From: Emergomyces orientalis
Taxonomy: Eukaryota > Ascomycota > Eurotiomycetes > Onygenales > Ajellomycetaceae
DNA length: 64,000 nucleotides
Reading direction: 5' to 3'
Assembly: GCA_002110485.1 (NCBI GenBank)
Contig: MOWL01000010.1
Location: 26,145 to 90,144, forward strand
Notes under the pieces: generated by a model
The model's database searches: none
Told to the model about the DNA's origin: nothing
What the model saw: the letters and a program-made list of their open reading frames with translations, nothing else
Made by a program: the position numbers and the translations under genes
Shown here: piece by piece, positions 12,025 to 23,308 of the stretch
Layout of the letters: every line of letters starts with the position of its first letter
Position numbering within the stretch: the stretch's first letter is position 1

Positions 12025-13374
12025 TTAGTGGAGCTCATATGCATCATTTCTTTCAAATAACATACTGATGTTTGCATTGAATCCAGATGTCTCCGTTTCC
12101 CCATGGTTCCTCAAGAAGATAGCCCCGCGTCGGTGAAGGTGCTGAATATCTTCGAATGTAACAGCAGTAAGAAGAGGAAGGTTGTTCACATCACAAGATG
12201 CGAACCTAAGAAGAAAACCTCTATCCTGGGGAGAGATTCCGGACAGAGTGGCTTCGATAGTGCCTGTATCTTCAGCCGCGGGTAGGACACTTTCTCCAAC
12301 ATGATGGATTCTATAGGAGCCTAAAAACCGGCGATAGATCATTTCCGTCCAATAATGCTTGCCTATGTCGCCCTTGGTTTTCATCTTATCCAGTTCTTGC
12401 TCCAGAGCCTCTCGAATCCTCTGAATTGCTGCAGCGAAGGGTTGATTACGCGAGAAACCAGCATTGAGAAGATCATGGTAGATAGCACCCAGGGGTTGGT
12501 ATTGATTTAAGGTGCGTGTGTGTCTGCCAGGCACCAACACTGCGTCAAGGATCTCATTGCTCGTAATTCGGACGTTAGGTCTCAGGTTGTCGTTTTCCCA
12601 AATTATCTCAATCCCGTCATCGGCCGTGGAGCATATTGAGAGATTATCTGAAAGGTGCTTCTCTGCCTCCTCCATGGTAATAATATCAGTGTATAAGGGT
12701 GATTTGTTCAGGTCGAGAGTAAAGCCATCCATGCTGTAGTGAATCGAGGGATTCTGTAGACGGAGGTGCTTGATGTCCGTGAGCGGATGACGAATAGCAA
12801 AGACTCCAACACCGGCGCAAAGTAATGTGACATTTCCCATCGGTGTGAAGCCTGGGTTTAATGCTTCGTTCTGTGGTTCTCCCAAAAGCCTGCTCAGCAG
12901 TGCCTTGTGCTGCTTCTCTAGTAGCTCGGCGGACAAGTCTAAGTGATTGAATTGTTTGAACTCATCGAGGCAGTAGCAGAGTTGAGCATAATAGTTGATA
13001 TCAAGCTCGCGGGACAGGGACCATATCATTTCCCAATCATCCTTTGTCCAAAATACAACTTCTGCTAGCTTTCCGCGAAGTGATCTAACAATTGGGGGGT
13101 TGACTTCAAGAAGAGTCACACACAAAGAAAGAAGCCTTCTAAAAGCATTCAGGCACTCCTTTTCTTGCGTCGAAGCCTCGGCCGTACGGTGGGTAGGGGT
13201 ATTAGGAGGCGGTTTGAGGGGTGTAGTTGCCATTGCGGTACCTGATAGATTGCTATCGTGAGCAAACCCCGATATGTGCATTGCGGTGTGTAAGGTATTC
13301 CTTACCTGTCTTCTTTTGAAGCTGTGACTATAATCGCTTAGTTGCTGCTGTGCCAAAAGTAACTGCTCCTTCAT
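12025..13374 (-). CDS. Hypothetical protein, 449 residues, uninterrupted
   Basis: A single open frame from the ATG at 13374 to the TAA at 12025. The start MKEQLLLAQQQLSDYSHSFK is a short amphipathic helix. A Pro/Thr-rich linker follows (residues about 50-70), then a soluble alpha/beta-looking region with several Trp (FWTKDDWEMIWSLS) and a C-terminal half containing LVPGRHTRTLNQYQPLG and IYRRFLGSYRIHHVGE. No signal peptide or membrane segment is evident. I recognise no family. The absence of stops over 1.35 kb and the balanced composition mark it as a functional host gene. No intron is needed. Confidence 0.75.
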   Translation of the reverse strand: MKEQLLLAQQQLSDYSHSFKRRQVRNTLHTAMHISGFAHDSNLSGTAMATTPLKPPPNTPTHRTAEASTQEKECLNAFRRLLSLCVTLLEVNPPIVRSLRGKLAEVVFWTKDDWEMIWSLSRELDINYYAQLCYCLDEFKQFNHLDLSAELLEKQHKALLSRLLGEPQNEALNPGFTPMGNVTLLCAGVGVFAIRHPLTDIKHLRLQNPSIHYSMDGFTLDLNKSPLYTDIITMEEAEKHLSDNLSICSTADDGIEIIWENDNLRPNVRITSNEILDAVLVPGRHTRTLNQYQPLGAIYHDLLNAGFSRNQPFAAAIQRIREALEQELDKMKTKGDIGKHYWTEMIYRRFLGSYRIHHVGESVLPAAEDTGTIEATLSGISPQDRGFLLRFASCDVNNLPLLTAVTFEDIQHLHRRGAIFLRNHGETETSGFNANISMLFERNDAYELH

Positions 13375-13529
13375 TCAACCCTTCGCTCTTTAACTTCGCC
13401 AGACCATGCAGGCGAAGAGTATCATATTAACTCTGAAGAAATTTGTATTGTACTCAAGCCTTTAGCTTTAATACCCTTCATTCTGGAGCCATAAGTTTCC
13501 CCGTCAGGCAGTGCTTACGGGCTCGCCTA

Positions 13530-15783
13530 AATTGTGAAATAAGGAGCATCCAGCCGCATGACTAGCTTCCCAGCATGCCTTCCCAGAGCAAGGATAAAAT
13601 CAAGACGTGCAGAAACCGAAGGAGAGTGCGAGACCGTGTAGGGGATATGCGGATGTCCAATGCCAGCCAAAACTATGCAAGCATGAGAAAGGAAAGCAGC
13701 TCGCCTCCGAGTCCATCTGGGGACAGCCAGCCAATTAGAGTGCAATCAAAAACAGGAAAAATCGGATATGTCGTCTCTGAAATTCGCTAACGGCACTGCG
13801 TTTCCCCCTTCAACAGACTGAGCGGAGATATTTCGAGCCACATAGGCACCGATAGCGATAACCAACATCGCCTGGAGCCAGGTCAGCACACGTTGGAGAT
13901 AAAGCCGTGGTTTCACTGAACTTACCTCGATCCAGAGGGGCCAGTCATGGACGAGTCCACCAGCGGCAAACCCTACCATTACAATAACAAGAAGTGCATG
14001 GATTGTAACTTCACGCATTACAGGCCCCTGAGATGGCAGACTGCGAATTTCGCGTCAAAAGAGCAGACTGGCAATAGCGAGTACCGCGTAGTCGATAGGA
14101 ATGACCAGGGCTGTACCTTTCACCAACACCTTGTAGGCGACGGAGCTAACTCAATGAGTAAAAGGCCTATCAAGATCGGGGAGAAGAGCACACCATAAAA
14201 TCAAACCGAGCTTTACCGCAGGCGACAGAAAACCGTATCCTAGAGATAATCGATGCAGTAATTGATCCAGCTGGGCGTTCGTAAGAGGTACAGCCTGGAT
14301 TTGCCTTTGCCGAATCATCTAGACATCGCGGTTAGCGAGGAAGAAATTAAGGGCCTAGGAATAACGTACCTCTAGGGCTAGCGGAAATGCCGTACATATT
14401 CCCAAGGGACAGTAAAATGCTGGCATATCTGAACCAAGCATTTAGCATTTATCATCACCATCTCGGCAGAAGGGACTGCTCACCCCCGAGCTGTAAGCCT
14501 GATAAACCAACACCAATGACAACAGCATTGGAACAGATAAAGAGAACAAATATTAAAATCTCACACAAACGGAGAGGCTGGGAGCGGTGAACAATGAGCA
14601 AGATGAGATGCACCACACTTAGCACAATGAGCGCCGCCGAAGAAGCGCATATGAGCCACCAACCAGTACAGGAGAACTGAGAAACTCTATACAACACTGA
14701 CATCAATCACAGCTTTCATGTACATACTTCCACAAGTTTGTCCATAATTCAATCACAAAGCTCATAATGACAGCTGAACCAATCTTCCAATTGCATGTGC
14801 ATTTACCCCCTGACAATTGTCTTTTGTTTTCCCACTGTATGATCCGCCCAGGCCACGTATTAAGAGCTTCGGATGGGATAGTTATGGCGTGGATATGTGA
14901 TCCAGAAAAAGAGAGTGTAAAAGTACAAGGAGGACTGATCCTTTCCTCAATGATGTGCAGGTGGTTGCTACTTGATGGGCACGACCGGATGTATCGCATT
15001 ACATCCCTGATATAGCCAGCCTCAAATACCAAAGCAACTCCCGCCCACGAGCCCATAAGATCAGTTGATGAGGCTGGGAGTAACCTGCCAGTACTTGCAC
15101 TGACAAAATAGCTATCCCCGCGCCTTAGAAGTTGGAGAACAGGAGGTGAAGCCTGGTTCCATTAGCGAAGCTACGACATACAGGCGGAGGACATGTACCA
15201 TTGAGATGATCTCAAAACTGGAGGATTCTACAGAAGCTCCCTGCAAGCTGGCAACAGTGCTCCACTTAACCGTGTGCGCGACTTCGATGAAAAAGTTTTC
15301 AGTTTGAGCAGTTGCAGTGATTGTTGTTTGCATCGTGGGGTGCTACGCCGCGAAAGTCGTTTGAAACTCAAACTGAAAGACTCATATGGCAAAGGAATGA
15401 TATGTCAACCAACTTTGGGGGATAATAGTAAGCACGCCCTTCGCATGCAGCGATGGGAGCAAATTTTACCTTGCGTGTAAGAAAATAATCTGAGTGCAAG
15501 TACATGGATGAGCAGCCCGTATTCAAACAAGGCAACAAGCGAGCGGTGAGGCATCTCTTATAGTCAAAAGCAGAGACATGCAAAGTCAGCATCAATTAGT
15601 ATCAAGATAGTGATCTCTTGCATGAGAATGGCACGGACTCAAGCTGGACATGTATATCGCACTCGTCTTCCACGGATTGAGATATTCTCTCCCAGAGTGA
15701 TCGACGCAAGTTTCCCATGCCCTCAACACAGTCTGGCACCCCTGGTAGCACTTTGCATACTCCTGGCTATTGGGAGCCACCAT
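13530..15783 (-). CDS. Probable multi-exon integral membrane protein (exon limits unresolved)
   Basis: Several short minus-strand frames in succession have strongly hydrophobic stretches suitable for membrane helices: WWLICASSAALIVLSVVHLI and FVLFICSNAVVIGVGLSG near 14.5 kb, IHALLVIVMVGFAAGGL near 13.97 kb, and AMLVIAIGAYVARN near 13.85 kb. A Cys-rich segment at the upstream end (YAKCYQGCQTVLRAWETCV, about 15.7 kb) could be extracellular. One good 54-nt intron is visible: donor GTAAGT at 13925, branch GCTGAC, acceptor TCCAG at 13872, in phase 0. Frames change between pieces as expected for several small introns. I cannot assign a family or a full exon chain. The region could instead hold two genes. 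Confidence 0.45.
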
Positions 15784-16144
15784 CCCGCATGTACCGCAAT
15801 AGCCTGGTTGACGAGTACAACATCAGCATCGACCACGCTGTAATATCTGTTCTTAACAGGAAGGCTCATTTTCATGCTCAATATCACTCTTGCCGGATCC
15901 TAGGCCATCACGGTGCAGCTGGTCCTTTTGGGATTCGATATCATATTGCTCTATTTTATACAACTGCGAACTAAATTCCGAGTGTGATCCTCTAAGCAAC
16001 TAATAGAAGCTCAGTTTGCATGGATCCATTTATCAAACCTAAAAAAGAGGCCAGTGAAAGTTGCCCGTGCCATCTTGGTGAATGAAGTCGACGAGTGAAG
16101 CATTGACAGCCAGCAGCTCACCTTCATGGAATTCAAAGAGTAAC

Positions 16145-16195
16145 GCTAGTCCAGAAACAGCGAACCTTTAAAAGAGTCGCTGTTTCTGGACTAGC
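16145..16195. repeat. Perfect 19-bp inverted repeat (hairpin) with 13-nt loop
   Basis: GCTAGTCCAGAAACAGCGA at 16145-16163 is mirrored exactly by TCGCTGTTTCTGGACTAGC at 16177-16195. Weak outer pairing (GTAAC and GTTAC) extends it. It lies 73 bases before the ATG at 16269, so in a transcript it would be in the 5' leader or promoter. Confidence 0.95.
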
Positions 16196-16268
16196 TTAGT
16201 CTGTTACTGATTCATTATTCATGTGTGGTTTCGCTCAAACCCTTTCTCCACATCCAGATTCAGTGAAG

Positions 16269-17679
16269 ATGGAGAATAACCATCAACTGTTTGACTTTCA
16301 GGGCAGCGATACTGAGTATATCAAATTTCTTGAATTAAGACTATTGTCTGTTGAACACCATCTGTGCTTTCAAACATCTACACTCTCCAGTTATTCCGCC
16401 CGCTGTGAGACGAACGCAACCGCTCCTTGCCTTTCCCCAACCTCATCCACTGCAAGCACAAGCAGCAATGAGGACACTCTATGCTTGCAACCGCGGCCCT
16501 CACTTCCAAACCCATCCTCATTGTTTCCCTGAAAAAGAACATCTTCCGGGCATATCGGGAACCCTGGACACAATGACGGCCCTCTGTCACCATCCCAAAG
16601 CTCGACTTCTTCCTGGAATTTTCGAGGGAATGAAACACATCCCAATCATCCCACAAGCACAAGAGGTAATGAGGCCGCTCAGTGTTTACAGTCACTCTGC
16701 TCAAACCCAACTTCGGACATTCAAAACCATAGTATGGCTCAAGCATGTGAAATTGTGTTCTACAACCCAACTCTTGGCTGCCCACCAAGGAAAAGGCAGA
16801 AGCTGCCTGATGCAGTACCTCAGTGGAAAACAGATGCGAACAAATTTTTAGCCTCAGTTTCATCTATGAATAAATGGGATAAAAGAAAGAAAGAAGCTGG
16901 ATTTAATGATATCATGAATAATCAAGCTGCAATACACATTCTGCTCGGTGGATCGCTAGAGGACAATCTCATTGTGAAAAATGACAGCGCCAGAGGTGAT
17001 CTGCTTGAGCTCCCTACACTCAATCCTGCGGACAACGAAGGGATGATCTCTGATGCGTGCTGGTATGGAAGACTTTTAATTGAGACTGAATTGAATGCAG
17101 TATTCTCCTTGCTGGTTTTTAAGTTCCAAAAACTTATATTCATCAATTATTGTATTGTTTTGCTCTACATGGGTAATTCAGTTGAGATGATCGACTGGAT
17201 GATGCGCTGCTACATAAGTGACTCGAGTTCTAAGAACTTGCAGCGGTATCGCCGGGGATGTATGTTTGTGAATCAATGTATATCCCACTTGCTAAAGCGG
17301 GGTTGGGGTCACAAGAGCTGGGAAATCTTTGTTATCTGTTCGTTGAAATACTCCTTGGAACACTATTTTCATTACTAATCAGCTGGCTGCAGGTACCCAG
17401 CGCCCTCACCTTTACGCGCGGCTTGCAGACGCACTGGAAGAGTGTCACAAAATGTTCACTGAGCGATTGGGTGCAGCGGAAGTACCTCAATGCAAGGATG
17501 GATTTATACCACCTGATACCGATGTAGCTTTCCAGAATGATAATGAGCTCCCACCTCCTATAGGTTTGTCAGACATGGATAGAGCTCTGCAGGACGATTT
17601 TTTGTTTCTGGGCTGGTCAGACATGGACATTGCGTTTCAGAACAGCAATTTTTATTTTAATGAGGGCTTACCAGATTAG
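16269..17679 (+). pseudogene. Hypothetical fungal protein with one intron and a single in-frame TGA
   Basis: ATG at 16269 (MENNHQLFDFQGSDTEYIKF); an ATG at 16221 in the same phase is an alternative. The phase is open through a Ser/Thr/Pro-rich region, meets one TGA at 16530-16532 and resumes in the same phase to about 17330, including PPRKRQKLPD (possible nuclear signal), a conserved-looking KWDKRKKEAGFND block and GNSVEMIDWMMRCYISDS. A phase-0 intron from GTTATC (17331) to ACCCAG (17400), with CTAAT as a possible branch site, joins a last exon RPHLYARLADALEECHKMF ending in TAG at 17677. I recall similar multi-copy proteins of unknown function in Aspergillus and Penicillium. The lone TGA could be a CGA (Arg) to TGA change. 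Confidence 0.65.
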
Positions 17680-17680
17680 T

Positions 17681-18145
17681 TCAATGAGATCTGATCACAA
17701 TGGCAACAAGCTTCCCATTCTCAGGGACCTCCACCCGGCATTCTTTATGTATCTTGTAACAATAGCCACACTTTATTAATTCTCCTCCAACTTTTGGCGT
17801 GCCGTCAAAATTCAAAGGAACTAGTATTGTGTAGAGCGTCCCGATTGTCCAGGTTCCAGGAAAACACACTGCCATATCTGTTGTGTAGGGATTCTTCATT
17901 TTAATCTACATTTTCAATCAGATCAAATCTTTAATATATGCCATTCAGCTACTGACCTCTAAATTGTCTTGGATTTTTTGTGATATTCGCCAACAGCCTG
18001 CAGGTGTAGGGCAGCGCGAAACTCCAGAACTGCCGCGTACAGTAGTGTCAGCAAATCTTTTTGCTTCCGCCACCCACACATTCTGTACCATCTTTTCCAG
18101 CTCATCTCCTAGTGCTATTTCCACAGGATCGTGATTAGAAGACAT
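17681..18145 (-). CDS. Small Cys-containing hypothetical protein, one intron
   Basis: ATG at 18145 (MSSNHDPVEIALGDELEKMV). A 51-nt intron (17906-17956) has donor GTCAGT and acceptor TGTAG and joins phase 0 to phase 0. The second exon reads IKMKNPYTTDMAVCFPGTW and ends with KCGYCYKIHKECRVEVPEN, then TGA at 17681. The protein is about 137 residues. The CGYC-IHKEC arrangement could bind a metal ion or form disulfides. No signal peptide. The stop codon is one base from the stop of the convergent gene at 17679, so the two 3' ends must overlap. Family unknown. Confidence 0.7.
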
Positions 18146-18859
18146 GACACAAAATATGAGAGAAAGAGAGGGAAAAAATCTGCTCTGTGACCATCAGCAT
18201 CTAATATGAAGGGAGCGCCCGATGAAAGGGAAAAGAGAAGACAAGGATGTGATGAGGGGCATGGTGTGAGCACTGGTGCAAACTATTGAGGGGCATTCAG
18301 AAAATGACTGGTCAATCGCGTGAGGGAAAATCTTTGATCCGGAGTTCAGGGAAAATGTTGCTCCGACATATCTGTTTCTCATCCATCGCGCGGGATCTCT
18401 TCATTTTCTTAGTAATATATTCATCTTCTCTCTCTCTCGCTAACGGGCGTAGCTATTCACTCCGATTGTGCTACAGTAGCTCAGCTGCGGACTTTCGAAA
18501 CCCTGGGTTGATTGCAAGCACGCCTTGGATAAAATCAAAACTTAAGTTGTGCTAGCCATTTGGATATCTTCTCCAATTAATAGAAGTCTACAAGCCTTGA
18601 CGGGGAAAAAAACTTGTTTAAAACCTATGCCAGATGCTGCTACTGCAACACAATTGGATACAGCTGTGAGGTTTCGAGGCTTCATTGAAGAATATTCAAA
18701 GAGGTTTGACTGCACATGACAGGCTTTGACATTGTCAGATAAGTTCAGAGTGACGTGTTACATGGATAAACTTTGATCTGTGTTATTCAGGCGGATTTCT
18801 ATGCCATTTAATTCCAGGTGCCCATTTTGCTTTTTGATATAACTCTTTTTATCCCTCTA
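18146..18859. other. Intergenic, no gene recognised
   Basis: Divergent spacer between the small Cys protein gene and a decayed kinase-like copy. A CT-rich tract (TCTTCTCTCTCTCTCGC) lies near 18420-18440. Short frames on both strands lack motifs. Confidence 0.45.
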
Positions 18860-19240
18860 ATGACTGATAACAGCTCATCAGATTACAAGGCTCTCTTCCT
18901 TAGAGCAGAAGTGGAATGAGGGCGGGAAGCAGAGCTGCAAAGGCAGGCAGAGGAGTGAGAGACACAGAAAGCAGTTATAAAGACAAGCAGAAGAGATGCA
19001 AAGAGAAGCAGAAGAGATACTGTTCAACAAGTCTTCATCTTTAGTCAAGCTGTTGCAACAAACTTATGATGCAGTTTTCACTTACCTGCAATCAACTGAA
19101 AAAGACATATCTTGGCTATTCATATCTCTTCTTGTACTAGAGAGTCTTGGTTGGTGGTATTCTAGTTGAAAACTACAAAGTGAAAAGAATCTGAAGAACT
19201 ATGAACAAGCTAGAACTTATAAAATCAGCTTGAGACTACT
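18860..19240 (+). pseudogene. Second, heavily mutated copy of the coiled-coil/kinase-like family (N-terminal part)
   Basis: ATG at 18860 opens MTDNSSSDYKALFLRAEVE, parallel to MADNSSPDYEALYRKAEVE of the gene at 4.4-6.7 kb. TGA follows where that family has Arg, then a second TGA after RQAEE. Phases shift later, but the segment near 19110-19195 still aligns at DNA level with the other copy (TTCATATCTCTTCTTGTACT and TATTCTAGTTGAAAACTAC). Only the N-terminal domain is present. Confidence 0.75.
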
Positions 19241-20062
19241 GTCACAGCTGCAATCAACACTTACATTGATTTCATGATATAATAATAATTCACTGGCATT
19301 CTCTTCATTGACTCTTCAAGTGTCTACTTCATTCACAGTACCCCCTTGCATTTCTTGAAACTTTGCCTTCCCAATGTAACTCTCTACTGCTGCAAAAAGT
19401 TCCTCTGGTGGCAACTGTTCATTTTCTTGTTTGATGATGATATATTTCTGAGAATTGATTATGAGTGTCTTCTGTTCTGTTTTTATTCACTTTGAAGTAA
19501 TGATTCTGTCTTCACTTATTTAATGCTTTGACATTTTATCTCTTACTTTATGTGACATTTGTGTGATGTGATCTTGATCTCTTGAAATACTCAGATTAAT
19601 ATTTTTCCAGACATGTGTTGATTATCAAAAGAGAAATAAAAAACATGTTGAGATGTCTCTCTCTATATACAGAGAATAATTTTGATATAGGCTGTCTATC
19701 AAGAAAAATCCATCTGTGTCATCTAGTGGAATAAAGTAGAGGTTTCACACAAACATTGCTGGATATTTTAAAAAGTGACTTTTTGGCTCAATGAAGCCAA
19801 ACTTATTTCTGGGCAGCTTGTGTCCAAGGACGTTCATTGGAAATATCCAAGAAGGCCCTGCGCGTGCTGTAATACCAGATTCAACAGCCATTCAACACAA
19901 CTGAATCATGAAGAAGCAGCTAGATTCAATTTTCTGAATTGAACAGAGAAGCAAGATCAGAGGCCCTTCACTGATAAAGAGAACAAGAAGTAGCACTTGA
20001 GATATTGAGTCAATACAGCTAACTTACAAGACCTTTGGTCATGTGATTTACTAATACCATAC
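19241..20062. other. Decayed AT-rich sequence
   Basis: Minus-strand reading near 19.35-19.5 kb gives a stretch with LPPEELFAAVESYIGKAKF that looks protein-like but is bounded by stops on both sides. No family assigned. Confidence 0.35.
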
Positions 20063-20164
20063 TGTTGAACGTCTGAGTGATTGTATTGGCAGCTATCTAC
20101 TGAGGGCTATATATGCTGTGTGCGGGGCGCTAGTCCGTACTAGGAAGCCCGCGGCTCTCATACA
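20063..20164 (-). repeat. Solo LTR of the small LTR element family (102 bp)
   Basis: On the minus strand it begins TGTATGAGAGCC and ends GACGTTCAACA. It shares the GACTAGCGCCCCGCACAC core and the CACTCAGACGT end with the two LTRs of the complete element at 22870-24155. The 5 bp on each side (CATAC and TACAA) do not match, so the target duplication is lost or the LTR was rearranged. Confidence 0.7.
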
Positions 20165-20179
20165 TACAAGTAAATTTTC

Positions 20180-20509
20180 TCACGTGGGAGCTCTGTGACA
20201 GCCATCAAGTGCTTGAATATTATTGAACTGAAGCTTGCAAAGTTCTAGCAGATACTCAGCTGTCTGTCTAACTATCATTTCTTTTTCACCTGTGGAAAGC
20301 TTCGGCCAGACATTGCTGAGGGGCTTGCCAGAAATATGCTTCATTAAAATAAGAGTGTATTTGCCTTCATTCCAAGATTTGACAACAGTGAGAACAGGAA
20401 TGAATGTCTTTTTCTGCACAAACTGAATATTTAATACTTCAAGGGTTGGAAGACTAGTATCTCAATCTTTAAGAATCAAATTTGAGTTCAATGACCAGAC
20501 GCCTTGATC
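20180..20509 (-). pseudogene. Aminoglycoside-phosphotransferase-like (APH family) fragment
   Basis: Minus-strand frame with VWSLNSNLILKD, an in-frame TGA (20462), then FVQKKTFIPVLTVVKSWNEG, LILMKHISGKPLSNVWPKLS and LLELCKLQFNNIQALDG. This follows the N-lobe of fungal APH/choline-kinase-like proteins (I.P.V..W...Y.LIM..I.G..L...W..L). The catalytic C-lobe is missing: the frame ends just before the solo LTR at 20164. Non-functional remnant. Confidence 0.65.
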
Positions 20510-21699
20510 GCCAGCTTCATAGAATAGATTGACATGGCTTTTGTAGTTACAATTCTTTGATGTTCAGTAGTCCAGCTACACACTGCGCAAGGGCCTGAGG
20601 AGGTCATATTGAGTGAATAAATAATAACAATTTGTTTCATGTATTGTTCAAAGATTGTTGTGTGATCATGTTTGACAGAGAAATCTGACAGATAATTGTG
20701 ATTCTTGCATGAACAAGCAGAATTGTCATTCTTCAAGATGAAGAATTCTCTTGAGGTTTATTTTACCACCATGTAGCAATACACTAATTATAAGCTCCTT
20801 CCGTTCCTCTGGGAGGTCACTATGGCGTATTTGAGAAATCAAAGCATAAAGATAGAAGTCATTCATTGAAATTTGATTAGAACAGAGAACATATTTATCT
20901 CACTTCAAAATCATTCACAGAATAGCAGGGCTCAAGTGGGTTGAATTTTAGTGAGACTGGTATTTGAGCTCATCACTACTCTCATTGCAGTGAGAAATTT
21001 TTATTACTTTCTGTGACAACTATACCAAGGGAGATTGCTGAGATCTTGCAGCAAAAGTTGAAATGATGAATTCTTTAAGCATTACTATTCCAGTCCTGAC
21101 TGCTATCATCACTGCTACATGCTGCATCCCGATTTTCTTTCGCAGAGACCTGTAGATTGGCATCATATTGTTCTTTACTCCCTCTATCTATTGTCTCGAG
21201 TATCACAGACATTCACTTAAATATTTTAATCATTTCAAGCACCTGGCTATGAATCTTCATGATTTCGTCTTGCTGAGACATATTGTCGCTGCCCTTGACA
21301 TGTGAGAAGGTTGCTGAAGGCCTTCACATGTTATGATTGACATTCAGCATTGCAGTGAATGCTTTAAATTGTAGCTCTCTCATTTTTGCAATCAGAAATA
21401 TGAGCAACGCATTTCTAGAACTTTCAAGCTATTGTTTTCTAGATTTTTGAATTTCTAAATTTCTTTTAATTGTTACATTCCCTTGCAATACATCTTAAGC
21501 CACCGTACCAAAGTCACACCAAATTAGAAGATTCAAAAATAAGGGACTGTTCATGTGTACTGCTGGGCAGCAGTTCAATTTCATCATAGACACTGTACTT
21601 CTCATTCTGAACGTAACGCGGCAGCCAGTGGTTTCAAGCATTACTCAAAGCATCTCACTTATCTGACGATTTGTTCCCTCTTTCCTGAGGGAGTACTGA
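20510..21699. other. Decayed AT-rich sequence, no gene recognised
   Basis: Short frames only. Near 21.1-21.3 kb the minus strand reads MSQQDEIMKIHSQVLEMIKI, which may be a coiled-coil remnant. I cannot assign a family. Confidence 0.35.
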
Positions 21700-22358
21700 G
21701 ATGCTAGGAAAACCAGAAATTAACTATGTCTGAAGAAGTGATGAGAAAGACCTGGAACCTGGCATACTTGAATATATTGTTAAATCTATCTCATATCAGA
21801 TGTATTCTTGGAATTTGGCTCAGTCAATCAAAATAATTGACTTTGGGGAATCATTTTTACTCACTGCAGTTTCTCAAACACTACACACATCCCTAGCTGT
21901 TCGGGCACCTGAAGTGATATTTCAAGATCGCATTGATTATTGTGTTGACTTGTGGAGCATGGGATGCATGGTGGATGAAATCATCCAAGACTAAATGCTA
22001 TACAATGATAAACTGATAGATATGACAGCTCTTTGAACTTTTCACAGGCCAGCCGCCTTTCAACACCTTCTTGATAACGCCCACAATTCTTGTTGACTAA
22101 ATGCGAGAGATGGCAAGCGATGACCTACCTGAAAGATAGCAAGAAATATGGAATACAATGAACACAGAGGACAGCAGAGTCACAGAAAACACCAGACTCA
22201 GCTTGCAGAAATGGCTGGAAGAAGTGTACTTTGATGATCTGAAGAGTTCTGATCTCACAAGAGAGAACATAGTGAGACTGAAGCAAATCATTAAAAGATT
22301 ATTGCAGTTTGAGCTGTCTGTAAGAGCATCAGTGAGACAAGTTCTAGATAACTCTTGA
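21700..22358 (+). pseudogene. SRPK-like protein kinase remnant (C-lobe)
   Basis: Starts within LGKPEINYV, followed by TGA and RSDEKDLEPGI. The segment IKIIDFGESFLLT (DFG motif), LAVRAPEVIFQDRIDY (APE motif) and DLWSMGCMVDE (subdomain IX) then identifies a eukaryotic kinase of the SRPK-like type that is multi-copy in filamentous ascomycetes. After several stops a last frame (22158-22358) carries LQKWLEEVYFDDLKSSDLTR and ends VRQVLDNS, the family's C-terminal tail. The N-lobe is not visible. Inactivated by stops and at least one phase change. Confidence 0.8.
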
Positions 22359-22864
22359 TTTAATAAGTGATTAGCTCACCACAAACAGTCATTATATGGA
22401 GAGTGTGTGTGGGAAACTCATTCTCAATCAAGACTGTATCTAGCAACTTTCTGAAATCTCTTTGATTTGGAGTTCAGAAGAAGAAGTAATCAATCTGTGA
22501 GTGATCTGCTGCAGAGCATTGTTAGCCTGCAGGAAAAATGTGCCTGCTAAGGATCAGCAGGGATTGATTGATGGTTGGGCTAAGCGAACCGTTAAAAACG
22601 AGAGCAGGTTTAGTGCTTTGGTGAATATGTTGAAACAGCGGTCCCATGACTTCACCAGCCAGCCAGCTCTGCTGACCGTCGATTAGGCATCAATGCATGA
22701 TGTGGAGCAAATGGTCCCCAGCTGGCTGCGACCTCGACTGGTGTGCATTGGCGATGAAAAATTTATTGAGAATTGGAGGAAATTGAGAAGAAAGTTCTCT
22801 TGCAAATTAGTGAAAGTCATGTGGTTATAAAGAAGGTAGTTGAAAATCCTAAGAAGAGGAAGTA
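22359..22864. other. Decayed spacer
   Basis: No motif-bearing frame. It ends at the GAATC target duplication of the small LTR element. Confidence 0.4.
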
Positions 22865-22869
22865 GAATC

Positions 22870-22951
22870 TGTGGGAGCTCTACTAGCGCCCCGCACACCC
22901 ACATATGGCCACTAGATAGCCACACCAATACAACCACTCAGACATCCAACA
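22870..22951 (+). repeat. 5' LTR of the small element (82 bp)
   Basis: Matches the 3' LTR except for a 17-bp deletion after TGTGGGAGC and a few substitutions. One of these is CATCC here against CGTCC there, a CpG transition. Confidence 0.85.
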
Positions 22952-23059
22952 GGTTATGGCCCGGATTGCTTGTTTTTTTATTATTTAAAACCTTCTGCAA
23001 CACACTATTTTGATTATTATCGTCTCGTGTACTGCATCACTGAACTGCAGAAGGAACCT

Positions 23060-23285
23060 GACATAAAGTAACTATTTTAAAAGCTTTGATCATGGGGAAA
23101 GGAGTGGCATCTTCTATATCAACTGCTGAATTCTGATGAGAGGCAAGAAAAGCTTTGATCACAGAGAAAGAAGTGACATCTTCTATATCAACTGCTGAAT
23201 TCTGACAAGAAGTCAAGAAAGCTTTGATCACAGAGAAAACAGAGTTCTGATGAGAGACCAAGAGGATCTCAATCACAGAAAAAGA
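23060..23285. repeat. Imperfect tandem repeat in the leader of the small LTR element
   Basis: Units of roughly 60-70 bp sharing AAAGCTTTGATCACAGAGAA and TCTATATCAACTGCTGAATT recur about three times, the last shortened. They lie between the primer-binding site and the first ATG, so they form part of the element's leader. Confidence 0.8.
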
Positions 23286-23308
23286 TTGATTGAAGGGGGG
23301 GTAAAACA

